From the NCBI GenBank assembly GCA_001936135.1, contig CP012819.1, positions 2,141,501 through 2,205,500 on the forward strand: 64,000 nt of DNA. Direction: 5' to 3'. Below, piece after piece: positions 8,822 to 18,903 of this stretch (position 1 is the first letter of the stretch; each line of letters begins with the position of its first letter). The notes beneath the pieces are model-generated. The model saw only the letters and a list, made by a program, of their open reading frames with translations. It did not search any database and was not told the origin of the DNA. The position numbers were made by a program, and so were the translations under genes. This stretch comes from Saccharomycopsis fibuligera x Saccharomycopsis cf. fibuligera (taxonomy: Eukaryota > Ascomycota > Saccharomycetes > Ascoideales > Saccharomycopsidaceae).

Positions 8822-11179
8822 CTAATCTTTATCGTCGGCATCAGTAACCACACTATTTTCCGACCCCATACTTAGTCTACTCTCGCTATGATTGCCAACT
8901 GCATCATCTTCAATTGCTTCATCATCATTTTCAGCGCTTCTCTTATTAGTTTCACCTTCAGCAGGTTGCCCATTCAGTATACTACTATTATGAAGTGTAG
9001 CAGTACTAGATCCTTTGGCACTGACACTAGCATTACTGCCATTAGCACTAATAGCATTACTAGGATTAGCGTCAACACCATTATTTGGGTTGTTATTGTT
9101 CAGATTCAAGCCATTATTGATGTTGGCAATGCTGCTGATTCCATTTGCATTGCCAAAGCCCGAGCGAGATCCAGTACTAGTCTGGGATAATGTTCTTCGT
9201 ATTGAAGAGATTGTCATCCCGCCACCACTGCTGCTAGGTGCGCCATTAATGGTACTTGGAAAATCAGTGATTTGTCTGGCGCTGATCAATGGTGATGATT
9301 TGGAAGATGGAAGTGGCGACGATGAGGTAGACATTGTGTTTAAAAGACTTAAGTTGGATGAAGCTATTGGCGTGCCAAATCCAGGAGTGCTAGTCTTGTT
9401 AAGATCCAGCAGAATCGGTATGCTGTTATTTGGGACTGAAGATGAAGAAGGGCCAGATATTGAGTTGTGTTTCAATGATACAATGTTACTATTATTAATG
9501 TTGTTGTTGTTGTTGTTATTGCTGCTGTTGTTGTTGCTATCCGTGTTAATTTTGCTGTTTGAATATGAAACGTTTGAGTTCAAAGAAATCTGGCTAGAAG
9601 CGCTAAGAGTTCTTGATAACGTGTGTAATCCATAACCACTACCTTGCTGCGAATTCACTCTGTTGTTGTTAGCGCCACCTTGACTGCTTTGACTAGCTTG
9701 ACCACCTTGACCACCTTGACCGCCAGCAGCGGCGACCCCGGCAGCGGCACCGGCGCCGGCGCTGCCAGGACCAACCGTACCACTATTAGCAAGATCGCTA
9801 TGACTGTTATTATCATTATCGCCATAAATACTGGTGGCTGCTGAGCCGCGCATTCCCGAACTTGTTCTATGGATGGTTGGAAGTTGGTCCAATTCTTTAA
9901 TTCTAGCAATAATATCTTCCTCAGATCTTGTAGGCAACAAGATGCTGAGCTCAGTTAAGCTGAGTTCGCGTCTTCTTTTAGACAATAGGAGCTCGTCTTC
10001 ATCTGGACGCCAAAAATCATTTGGTACGTTAGAGCTATATGAATTCAAAAACCCTTGCGAAAAACTTTGTTGAGCAAAAGAGTTGGATGATGATGGCAAA
10101 TTAGTGTCTTGGTGATACAAATTGAAAGAGTTCTTGTTGTTGGAAGTAGCGCTGTCCAAAGAGTTCAAGGATGAGATGCTGTTGGAAAGTGGGTCATTAT
10201 CAGGAGATCCTATTCCGTTAGTGGCACCACCATAATTGGTATTGCTATTACCGCCAACTCCACCAGCACCGGCACCGGCACCAGGATTACCGTTGACAGC
10301 GCTGAAACTCCATTGGTTATAGTTAGCAGGAGCGCCAAAACTTGATCTATTTTTGTTAGATGTGTTTATGATGCTTGAGAATAATGAACTGCTAGGGTTG
10401 TTGCTGGTAGCGCTGTTGATATTAGCGTTGTTGCCACCGCCATAGTAGTTTTCGTCGCTTACCTGGAAGCTGCTGGTCATTGGCACGGGCGAAGCAGTTC
10501 TAACTCCACTGCTTAACGCATTCAAGCCAGCTAGCGCCCCGGTGAGGTTACTAGTATTGTTGTTAGTGCTGTTACCGCTGCCATTATTGCTGGCATGGCT
10601 GAAGCTGCTGCTAGCGGAAAAGCTGCCTTTTTTGGTGGCGCCTGCTCCCGTAGCGCTGATCCCCAGACTGCCATTGAAGCTATTGTTGTTACTACTGTTG
10701 TTTCCAGCAGCATTACCACTACCGCCGTTCAACGCAGCGGCTGTTGATAAATGAGAACTGCTCAAGCTGGGCGACGCTGCTGGGTTGGTAGTGGCATTCT
10801 TTAGCACTCCGGATCTAAGACGTCTCCATCTAAATTGGCAGGCATTCGGGGTTCTGTGGGTGAAATGAGCAGCAATCTCTTTCCACCCAAGCTTCTGTTG
10901 TTCTTTCAAATGTCTGAGCAAAAGATCGTCTTGGGGATCCCATGACGACGGGGTTCTCGAGAATGCTCTAGTGGCAGCAGCGGCGGCGGCGGCGGCGGCA
11001 GAAGAAGATGACGATGATGGTTTGCTGCCATTGCCAGCAGCAACGCCAACGCCAACGCCAATACCGCCGGCGCTTAGATCGTGAGAAGAAGGGGAGGCGG
11101 TAGAAGAGTCCGGGATGGCGCTGGGGCCTGGGGTGGACGATGTGGTTATTGGGGAGGACGTGGTGCTTTTGGAAGCCAT
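8822..11179 (-). CDS. DOT6: DOT6/TOD6-type Myb (SANT) transcriptional repressor
   Basis: 785 residues from the ATG at 11177-11179; another in-frame ATG at 11192-11194 would add five. A Myb/SANT domain lies at about 76-126 (PSSWDPQDDLLLRHL, GWKEIAAHF, RTPNACQFRWRRL), almost word for word the Dot6/Tod6 DNA-binding domain. In S. cerevisiae this binds the PAC element (GCGATGAG) and recruits Rpd3L to repress ribosome-biogenesis genes when TOR/PKA signalling falls. A second, weaker SANT-like stretch lies near 390-435 (FWRPDEDELLLSKRR). The rest is low complexity: poly-Ala near 65-75 encoded by a GCC/GCG repeat, Asn/Ser/Gly-rich regions, and an acidic C-terminus. One gene here may serve for the yeast DOT6/TOD6 pair. 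The 5' flank is unusually rich in GATGAG. Confidence 0.85.
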   Translation of the reverse strand: MASKSTTSSPITTSSTPGPSAIPDSSTASPSSHDLSAGGIGVGVGVAAGNGSKPSSSSSSAAAAAAAAATRAFSRTPSSWDPQDDLLLRHLKEQQKLGWKEIAAHFTHRTPNACQFRWRRLRSGVLKNATTNPAASPSLSSSHLSTAAALNGGSGNAAGNNSSNNNSFNGSLGISATGAGATKKGSFSASSSFSHASNNGSGNSTNNNTSNLTGALAGLNALSSGVRTASPVPMTSSFQVSDENYYGGGNNANINSATSNNPSSSLFSSIINTSNKNRSSFGAPANYNQWSFSAVNGNPGAGAGAGGVGGNSNTNYGGATNGIGSPDNDPLSNSISSLNSLDSATSNNKNSFNLYHQDTNLPSSSNSFAQQSFSQGFLNSYSSNVPNDFWRPDEDELLLSKRRRELSLTELSILLPTRSEEDIIARIKELDQLPTIHRTSSGMRGSAATSIYGDNDNNSHSDLANSGTVGPGSAGAGAAAGVAAAGGQGGQGGQASQSSQGGANNNRVNSQQGSGYGLHTLSRTLSASSQISLNSNVSYSNSKINTDSNNNSSNNNNNNNINNSNIVSLKHNSISGPSSSSVPNNSIPILLDLNKTSTPGFGTPIASSNLSLLNTMSTSSSPLPSSKSSPLISARQITDFPSTINGAPSSSGGGMTISSIRRTLSQTSTGSRSGFGNANGISSIANINNGLNLNNNNPNNGVDANPSNAISANGSNASVSAKGSSTATLHNSSILNGQPAEGETNKRSAENDDEAIEDDAVGNHSESRLSMGSENSVVTDADDKD

Positions 11180-13502
11180 TGTCGCATGAATCATGTGCTG
11201 GTATACTAGTCTGTGTGTGTAGGCTATGTATGGCGCGGCGAAATGTGATGGGCACAGATTGCAAAAGTACAAGCTGGCAAGTTGTGTATATGGGTTATCG
11301 GCTGTGGGCGACGGGTGGTTGGCAACGAGATGAGATGAGATGAGGTGAGATGAGATGAGATGAGATGAGCTGTACGTGAGTTATGTATGCGATGCGTGAT
11401 CGCACGAACGATGGATGATGGACCAGGGCGCTTGAGTGGGGCGATGGGGCGGTCGCTGCGCTAGTCGCTGAGGTAGCCGGTGAGCGTCAGGAGCACAGAA
11501 GCTGCTGTTCAAAAACGGTGATGCTATATTCAGTAAAACGGCTTGCCGAGTTCGGGTATATTTGGTCCTGGCGATGTTGACATAAAGTCAAAGCCTGGTC
11601 TGTGTGGACTTGCGAATAAGTCACCGTTCGCGAAGAGATGCCGGCGAAGCGCTGTTGGGCGATGGGAGCCTATGGAGAGCAGCAAAAGAGACTAGAGTGT
11701 CTAGCGCTGTAAACGAAGCGGGACGAAGAAAAGAAGAAAAAAACAAAAAAACAAAAAAAAGACAGACCTAAACACTGCTTTCTTTTCTTTGTAGCTTTGA
11801 GTTCTGTATTTGAGTCAGTAAAGATCCATTAAAAGAGACAAGACGGAGAAACCACTCAGCCATTGGTGAGCCAACGGCAGTGTCAAAGCGGACGACGAAA
11901 AAAACGTACAACAGCAAGCAGAAAAACTAGCGTACCAGGAAAAGCCAACGAAAGTGTAACTAGCGGTGCAGTGTAGCCGAGCAGGAAAATGAGTAAACGA
12001 TATTCTCTACTTCCAAGCGTAGAATGCTGAATGGCTGGAGTGAAAGATGTGCTCGAGGATGGGATGTGTCTTTCTTTCACCAATCAAGCGCCAGCAATGA
12101 ACGTCCAACTGTCGGTGTCGGTGTATGTGTCGCTCTCTCGCTCGCTCGCGCGCTCACTCGCCCAGTTGCAACTACACTAGACCTACTGACTGACTGGCCG
12201 ACGGAGAGTGTGACTGGCTCTGGCAGTGAGCTCGAAAAAAAAAAAAAAAAAGCACATCGCAGACGGCCGATGTCGATGAGCACGATGAGGGGATACCCGC
12301 CCACAGCCGAAGGCCCTGGTTGGCCTACCGCTTGACGGTAGCGGTTCCTCTGGCCAGAGCTACCAGAAACTCAGCTTGTTCACACTATCTGTAGATGTGC
12401 TGGCGCCGAGCGAGCCCTGTGCGTAAATACAGATAATATACGCATACATATATATCCTGTATATATCCACCTTGTGTATATCCATCCTGTGTATATACAT
12501 CTATATCTTGTATCTTGTGCTATCGCTGCGCCCAGCATAGCATAGCACGGCATAAAGCGCTCTGTCTCGTCGGCCAATCACAAGCCCGCAAACAAATCAG
12601 TTTGCGTTCAAACAGTCTCCCTGTCTACCGGATAAACAGTGCCCTGCCGAAAGCACGGAACGCCGACTGCTCGTGGTGCGGCAACGGCGAGATCACATGG
12701 GCAGGCTGTTGCTGGTTGGGCCGCCCTGGCCCGCGGACCGGTGCTCTGTCTGTCGGTGCCCCGCAGGGTAGCCAGCAGTTGGCGGCAGCAGTTGGCGGTA
12801 GCAGTTGTGCGCAGCGCTCGCAGCGCATGCGCAGCACTTCAACTGGCCAATAGCACGGCGCGCACGGTTTCTGCGACTGTGACTGCTGGTTTGCTCGGGA
12901 GTCTCTGGCGCAGCCGTGCCGGGACACTTTCTGCTTTTACAGCCGTTGATACATCCGGACTGCAGGCGCTGGGTGCTAGAAGCGCTGGCGGGCGGCATTT
13001 TTCTTCTGGCGGCGAAGCAGAGCAGCGCCATTTGGGATCGGTCCAATTTTTGTGAGTACAGCGTGTAAGAAGTAATACAAGAAATCGTCTGGTTTATTGC
13101 TGTTAAGGAATTGCCAAGCAATTTATCCTCAGGCCAACGCAAATAGCAGAACATGCTATGCTGATATGTAGGACTATTAAAAAATGTGTTGAAAGTTAGG
13201 TAAGACAAACACTTGGTATTTTTTGGAAAAGAAAAATACATCTAAAAAATGCAATGATCATAATAATCATGAGAAACAATAGGTGGTACTTTCGAAAGAA
13301 TAAGGCAAAACGGAAAAACGGGGTGGATTAAATAATGACAAATGTTTGAAAAAAAAAGAATCAAAAAGACGGTTTTTTTTCAAAAAGAACTAAAGGCAAA
13401 GGTGGTATAAGGTGATGAGCACCCATCCGTTGATGTAGCGGAGCGGGATTTGTTCTTGTTCTTGTTGGGGCTGATCGCGCAGCAAAACACGCCCAGAATT
13501 GC
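11180..13502. promoter_or_regulatory. Long GC-rich spacer: DOT6 promoter, then GH17 3' flank
   Basis: 2.3 kb without a convincing gene. 11180-12350 should hold the DOT6 promoter, with the GATGAG repeat (11327-11369), GCGATG at 11441, 11571 and 11659, and CGATGAG at about 12274 and 12283. At 12430-12510 there is an imperfect TATATCCATCCTGTG-type repeat. 12600-13040 is very GC-rich (44 of 60 bases at 12721-12780). Open frames occur on both strands there but overlap heavily and look like GC-driven artefacts. Confidence 0.4.
11327..11369. repeat. (GAGAT)n microsatellite giving seven overlapping GATGAG
   Basis: A pentanucleotide repeat of eight units with one variant (GAGGT). It contains GATGAG seven times, the core of the PAC element bound by Dot6/Tod6. 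It lies about 150-190 bases upstream of the DOT6 start codon. Confidence 0.85.
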
Positions 13503-14414
13503 TTACCAAGCAGATGGAGCGTTACCCAAGTTACCCCAGTTCTTTTCGACTTTCCATGGACCGTCGTCTTTCCACAAGTCATTGTAAGCGGAGTACAAGA
13601 TGGAAGAGTCGCCGGCTTTTTCGGCAATAGCTTTGACGGCAGTGACCTGGTTTTCAGAGGATGGCACGGCAGACTTGTCAGCGTCACCTTTCCATGGCCA
13701 GCCAGTTTCCAAAGTGATCACATCTTTGTCATGGCCGTGTTCGTGACAGAATTGCCAAACAGCTTGCACATGGCTCAAGACGTAGTCACCAGCGTTCTCG
13801 GCGGTGCTGTCGTCGAAGAATGGGTGAGAGTTGACACCAATGTAGTCGTTGTACTCGCACAATTCTGGGTTGCCGTAGTATGAGGAGATGGTGTCGGCGC
13901 TGATCCACTTACCTGGGAAGGATGGGAAAACAGATTTAGCCTGAGAGATGAAGTTACCGACCTCGGAAGCCTTGAACCAGCTGTTGTACACCAACTCGTT
14001 ACCAACGACAACAGTGTGAACAACGTCGTTGAACTGCTTACCGGCGCTACCGATGGCACTGGCAATGTTGTAGAGATCACCAGCGATTTCATCGGCGGAG
14101 TTGACGTTGTTAACAGCAACAATCAATTGGCCGTTGAAGACAGAGGCGGCATGTTGGACGACGTCACAGTCGTTGCTGTACAAACGCAAGAGAGAGAAGT
14201 CGTTCAAAGCGGAGACATCGGTCTTGATTTGGTCGGCAGTTCTACAGTTGTGGTTTTGGTCGAATGGGGTGTAGGTGGTGCCCTTGAACTTCTTGACGTA
14301 GTCTGGGATGTTAACGTCTCTTTTTTCTGGAGCCAAAACGGTGACTTCTCTTTCTGGAGAAGCAGCAACCAAAGTGGCGAAGATGGCAGAGAGGATGGCA
14401 GTTGAGAACTTCAT
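13503..14414 (-). CDS. Secreted GH17 cell-wall beta-1,3-glucanase, copy A
   Basis: 303 residues from the ATG at 14412-14414. An in-frame extension upstream lacks sense as protein and covers the TATA-proximal leader. Residues 1-19 form a signal peptide, and a Kex2-type KR at 31-32 precedes the mature domain. The GH17 fold follows, with acid/base Glu140 (VVVGNELVYN) and nucleophile Glu236 (LETGWPW). The sequence resembles the Scw4/Scw10/Mp65 branch of fungal GH17 more than Bgl2. Such proteins remodel beta-1,3-glucan in the wall. No GPI signal is seen; the protein ends at ...APSAW. Codon bias suggests high expression. It is paralogous to the gene at 18904, with the C-terminal half much more alike than the N-terminal half. 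Confidence 0.88.
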   Translation of the reverse strand: MKFSTAILSAIFATLVAASPEREVTVLAPEKRDVNIPDYVKKFKGTTYTPFDQNHNCRTADQIKTDVSALNDFSLLRLYSNDCDVVQHAASVFNGQLIVAVNNVNSADEIAGDLYNIASAIGSAGKQFNDVVHTVVVGNELVYNSWFKASEVGNFISQAKSVFPSFPGKWISADTISSYYGNPELCEYNDYIGVNSHPFFDDSTAENAGDYVLSHVQAVWQFCHEHGHDKDVITLETGWPWKGDADKSAVPSSENQVTAVKAIAEKAGDSSILYSAYNDLWKDDGPWKVEKNWGNLGNAPSAW

Positions 14415-14519
14415 TGTTGTTGTGTGTGGATAGTTGGTCTGAATTGTCTTAGCGAGCAACGAGAAACAGAATACAACAGAGGCTAATAGAAATAACAAAA
14501 AAAAGTGGTAGCCCAGGGC

Positions 14520-14535
14520 TATATATACTCTACAG
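14520..14535 (-). promoter_or_regulatory. TATA element of GH17 copy A
   Basis: TATATATA at 14520-14527, about 106 bases upstream of the start codon. The 14-mer TATATACTCTACAG (14522-14535, plus strand) recurs exactly at the same spacing before GH17 copy B. Confidence 0.65.
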
Positions 14536-14940
14536 CTGCTGCCACTAGCGCTTTAGTAAGCTTGGGCCAATGCAACAACAAAACAAAAACAAAAACAACG
14601 ACCGTATGCTGTAGTGGGAAAAAAAATGTGTGAAAAAAAAAAAAAATAAAAATAAAAATAAAAATAAGATAAAATAACCACAACGAACAGCCAACCGGAT
14701 CATGAATTCATGCCTCTACCGCCAAAAACGGATACTGCTGCGGGCTGCCAGTTATATTTTTAGTATTGCATAATTGCACAGCGCAGCACTTGGCATCTCT
14801 GCAGCCCAATCTGTTGTTTGCCGGCGCAGTAGTCGTTAACAATCGTGGACGAATCGGCGATCTAATGAAAAATTGCGAGCTTCCAACGCTCAACCGCACT
14901 GATTAGTATAATATACAAAACCAAAAAAGTTGCAAAACGC

Positions 14941-14970
14941 GCTCTGGTGCGCTCTGGTGCGCTTTAGTGC
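14941..14970. repeat. 10-bp tandem repeat, 3 copies
   Basis: GCTCTGGTGC occurs twice exactly, then once as GCTTTAGTGC. It lies upstream of the GH17-A TATA element. Confidence 0.85.
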
Positions 14971-15064
14971 GTGGTGCAGCGCGGTGCTGTACCAAGTATG
15001 CGTTTACCACTACATGAAACAACTGCGGCTAGCGTGGACGGTACACACTACGGAGCTACATTGG

Positions 15065-15088
15065 CTGCTGCTGCTGCTGCTGCTGCTG
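15065..15088. repeat. (CTG)8 microsatellite
   Basis: Eight perfect CTG units in non-coding DNA about 0.65 kb upstream of GH17 copy A. Confidence 0.9.
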
Positions 15089-15467
15089 TGAGGCAGGTAT
15101 CCAGACAAGTTGTCTTTTCAATAGGCGGTGACAAATCTACAATAAGATGAGCTCATCGCTGGGAATTGTCAAGAGCTGTTGCGCTTGTCCTTGTTGCTTC
15201 TCTTTATTTTTTGTTTTCTGCGCCACCGCAACCACCAGCACCACCAGCACCACCAGCACCGTCGCCGTTGCGCTGTTTGCGGAGGAGCTGTATTGTTTGT
15301 CGGTTTTCTTTCTTTCTTCTCCTTTTTGACACCGGCATGGTATTGTTTGACGGCTTTGGATTGCTCATTGCTGATGGGTGATAGCGCAAGTTGACTTGCC
15401 CCAGCGATTAACAGGAACTAAGCTGAAGGGGCAAGCTAATCGGGAAATAGGGGAATGGCAGTTCTAG

Positions 15468-15536
15468 CTCCATGGAGAGCATGCTCTGCTCTAGAGCAGC
15501 TGCCACGCCGAGCAGCTGCCACGCCAACCGGCCGGT
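15468..15536. repeat. Cluster of perfect palindromes with a 16-bp direct repeat
   Basis: In order: CTCCATGGAG (15468-15477), GAGCATGCTC (15477-15486), TGCTCTAGAGCA (15487-15498), a tandem duplicate of GAGCAGCTGCCACGCC (15494-15509 and 15510-15525), and ACCGGCCGGT (15527-15536). Four perfect palindromes of 10-12 bp abut or overlap within 69 bp. Confidence 0.85.
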
Positions 15537-16586
15537 CGGTTTCACCGGCTGAATGATTGCCGCCCAAATCAAGTTAAGTTAAGCCAAAACAGGCGGTTAG
15601 ACACAAAACACTAACGCTTTTCATTTCTGGAATCTCTGGGGGGCGGTTCAAACTGTAGACACACGCAACATAGGATCGTGTGCATGGCGCGCATATTGCG
15701 AGAGCTATAGCTCGTAGCCGCCGGCGAGAATTTCGTCCAAGACTGGAAGCCTATAGTTCCGCGGCTCCTGGGCAATTCTTTTCTTACCATATGGCAACGG
15801 CAGTCTACAGCCGGTGGACAGCACTTGCGGGCCAAGCGATTGCAGCTGCTCCAAACCCAGTGGTCATAGTAGCATGCTCGACTGAGGTCATTCGAGCCTC
15901 GAGACTGGGGTGCCCCGTCCCGGCTGTTAAAAATAGACATGCTTTGCCTGGCACTAATTATGTTCTGCTATAGAAGCCAAGCGTGCTATGTAAGCAGTCG
16001 TTTCGACTGCAAGCGCCACAACAAACAGTCAGCCGAGTCCAGCCAACTTCAGCAGACGCTAAAAACTCGCTAGCGCTGTGCCCTCTGGGCGGAGTTAACC
16101 GTCGCCGTAGTATCTTCACGTGGCCCGTGCGGCCAGCTTTGGTGAATACGGGAGTTGCCACTGCAAAATTGCCGATTGATCACAACCCAGCCCGCAGGCC
16201 CCAGTCGCATGGTATAAACATGTAGAGATCAATCAGCAAAGCTGGAAGCAAGCAACACTCAAAGTGACAGCTGCACAGTGTCTGTGCAACAGTAGCCACC
16301 GCGCAGCTGGTTCTTCTTGTCGACAGTGTGCTTCGTGAAACGCAAAGTTCTTATCTTGAAAAGCCCAAGTTCTACATCCGCTTCCTTACGAAAACAACCG
16401 GGATTCTGTCACTCAAGTCGTTCAGTCAGTATCCAGTAACTTGTAAAACACAGAAAGCATAGAAGGCAAAAACACAGGTCATAAAAAAAATAGAAAGGAA
16501 GGAAAGAGCAGCGGCAAACCGTCACTGTTCAGAGGGAGAAAAAAGGAAAAACATTATTTAGCATCCCGCTAGCCCCTCAAACTTGT

Positions 16587-17213
16587 TCACGAGCGGAAAC
16601 TTTGGTTAGAAACGACCTTGAAGAATTCAGCCCCTTGGGTAGAAGCAATCTCTAACTCCAAACGGGACGGAACCCGTTCGCCTTGTCCGCCGGCGTATGT
16701 GCCAGCACCCCATGGTGAGCCACCATGGACCTCATCAAAACTGGTCAAAAGCGGGAATGTTTTACCGTAGCCCAATGGCACGTAAATGATCCCATGGTGG
16801 GCCAAGGTGCTCAATGCATTGATCACAGTGACCTCCTGGCCGCCGCCTGGGGTCCCAGTAGAGACAAACACTCCAGCGAATTTATGGTAAAGCCCGCCGC
16901 TTGCCCAAAGGCCGCCAGTGGCGTCCCAAAATGCCTTCCATTGAGCTGGAAAACTACCATATCTGGTAGGAATGCCCAAAAGGAACGCGTCATATTTGGT
17001 GAGCGTTTCCGGAGTGGCAATTGGGACACTGGTGTTTTTTGGTGGTGCCTTCAATTTCTGCAAAATTTCGCTGCTGAGGGTTTCTTGGACCTGGTACACG
17101 TCAGCGCGACCGCCAGCAGCTTCAACACCACTTTGCACGGCTTTGGCTAAATGCGAAATGTGTCCGTAGAGAGAGTAGTAAACGATAGCAATTCTAGGGG
17201 CGGCTGGAGACAT
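16587..17213 (-). CDS. Flavodoxin-like NAD(P)H:quinone reductase (Pst2/Ycp4 family)
   Basis: 208 residues of the WrbA-like flavodoxin family. The N-terminal FMN phosphate loop is [12 protein letters not shown]. Other family blocks are [47 protein letters not shown] and [15 protein letters not shown], in the family's usual order and length (about 200). It agrees with yeast Pst2 and the Candida Pst1/2/3-Ycp4 group, which reduce quinones and protect membranes from oxidative damage at eisosomes; which member this is cannot be settled by eye. No C-terminal CAAX box is present (it ends NQSFRS), unlike Ycp4-type forms. The 5' leader carries a (CA)n/(GT)n run at about 17226-17243. It lies between the two GH17 copies. 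Confidence 0.88.
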   Translation of the reverse strand: MSPAAPRIAIVYYSLYGHISHLAKAVQSGVEAAGGRADVYQVQETLSSEILQKLKAPPKNTSVPIATPETLTKYDAFLLGIPTRYGSFPAQWKAFWDATGGLWASGGLYHKFAGVFVSTGTPGGGQEVTVINALSTLAHHGIIYVPLGYGKTFPLLTSFDEVHGGSPWGAGTYAGGQGERVPSRLELEIASTQGAEFFKVVSNQSFRS

Positions 17214-18903
17214 TTCGTGATACTAGTGTGTGTGTGTGTGTGTGGTTTGACTCGCAAGTGTACGCGGATAAAGTAGTATTGGATCTTCGAAATTAGTTGT
17301 CGAGCTATCAATGTCGATCTATCAACGTCGATCACTCAATCGTTTTTTGTTTCTATAGGGGAAAAATTGGAACTTCTGTCAAAGAAAGCAAGACAAAAAA
17401 CAGCCAGCAACGTAGAAAGCAAGACAGCAAAACATCAGGGCATCGGTATATATTTATAGTTGCATAACCGTGCGAGACAAGGTTGCCAACGAAGCATCAC
17501 TAAGCATTTGGTAATCTCAGAGCAAGCATCATCCAAAGACAAAGGGGGCAGCACGCAATACACATCATGTTTGTGTGTGCTGTGTGTTTTGTGTTGTGGC
17601 ACTGTGGGCGCGCCCACTGCTATCGAACGTGAATCAGCTTGGTTGATATACACCAGTGCTTGCCGCGGACTGCTGCTTAAATGCGCCACAGTTATCCGGC
17701 GACTTGTAACCGTGACTCTCACCACACACCACACACACGCGGCCTATAACCACAACCAAGCCGGCCCACTTCCTGGTGGTGATATTTTGCTTGCTCGGCT
17801 CGCTGGCGGGTGCGCTCCAAGGGGGTGGGGTAAGGGGAAATTTGTTCGAAACACCGCAAAACACTGTAAAAGACACAACGCACTATGCTGCATGCTGGCG
17901 TTCTCTCTGCGACTGGTCACATATCACGTCAAACGTCAACTTTTCCTGAAGCCGGTTTACAGCTACAACAACGCTGGCTGTTGCCGCGATGGTGGTGGCA
18001 GGTTTTCGCCCCAAAAAATGTTTTTGTTATCGCACGGCTGTCTGTCGCTTTTCAATTTAGTATTATATATATTTATAAATAGCCTTTGTGAGAATAGTTG
18101 GACAGCCAGCTGGATTTCCGCTGCTGCAGTCCGTTATTCTTCTACAGCGGCCTCCTAGTACTGTCCCAGGCGCGCCATTGAAAACAGCTCCCGTGGTTGC
18201 GCCAACTAGGCCTGAAATCCTCCTTCTGCGATGGTGTGCTGACGTCTCCGGGGTGTGTCCTTTAACAAGTAAGCAACATGTGGCTTGCAAGCTTAGTGAC
18301 ACCGAGCATGTGACTGTGACTTTGCGAGACTAACGCTCTGCCCTATTATGGCTCATTGCGATCTCCCGACAGGGATTTTGTTTCCAGAGAATTAGGAAAC
18401 ATCACTACCGCATTCGTCCAGGTGGATCTGTCTGTCTGTTTGTTTGTTTGTGTTGCCAATAAGCGCAAATTGATGAATCTCGACATCGGCAACGCAGCAA
18501 TTTCGCCTGTCTTTTTGCCTTGGTCACACGGAAGCATGGGTAGGTGGATTTCCACATTCGAGATCGTTTACAACAGTTACAGCTACAGAGCTAGCTACAG
18601 TGGGAAAAAAAAATTGAATCAAAATGCAACAGTAATTAGAACTTTTTTGACGGTTATCTAATTTTTTGGATAGGGAAAAGGGTATATCGATACGGTGATA
18701 AGAGAGTAAAAAATTGAAACGAAACGAAGAAGAGTTTTTGCAAAAACGCATTCTCCACTTTCAAAAAGGAATTGAAATGAATTTATAGCTGTTCGAGAAA
18801 ATTAGGAGAACTAGCCACTAAAACGGGTCTGAAGAAAGCTAAATGAGCAAAAAGGAAAAAGAGCAACAGGACATGTCAGGATCACCTAAGCAAAGTAAAT
18901 GAG
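17214..18903. promoter_or_regulatory. Promoter of the flavodoxin-like gene and GH17-B 3' flank
   Basis: 1.7 kb. The leader next to the start holds a (GT)n run. The middle (about 17.5-18.3 kb) is mixed GC-rich DNA with ORFs on both strands that look random. From about 18600 it becomes AT-rich 3' flank of GH17-B. No RNA gene is recognised. Confidence 0.4.

Larger units (their letters stand above)
14415..16586. promoter_or_regulatory. GH17-A promoter and downstream flank of the flavodoxin-like gene
   Basis: 2.2 kb without a supported gene. It holds the GH17-A TATA element, an AATAAA-type repeat at about 14641-14680, a 10-bp tandem repeat (14941-14970), eight CTG units (15065-15088), CCACCAG-type repeats at about 15227-15260, a PAC octamer CTCATCGC (15152-15159), and a dense palindrome cluster (15468-15536). 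Local GC is high. Small ORFs present overlap on both strands and look random. Confidence 0.4.

Noticed and set aside
9015-9635. 206-codon Leu-rich frame opposite DOT6
   Set aside because: The Leu/Val runs are reverse complements of Asn/Ser/Gln repeats in DOT6.
11195-11272. N-terminal extension of DOT6
   Set aside because: It begins with TTG and lies beyond both in-frame ATG codons.
12515-13241. Overlapping ORFs of 100-180 codons on both strands
   Set aside because: Same GC-driven effect; they are rich in CTG, which a CTG-clade gene would avoid, and have no recognisable sequence.
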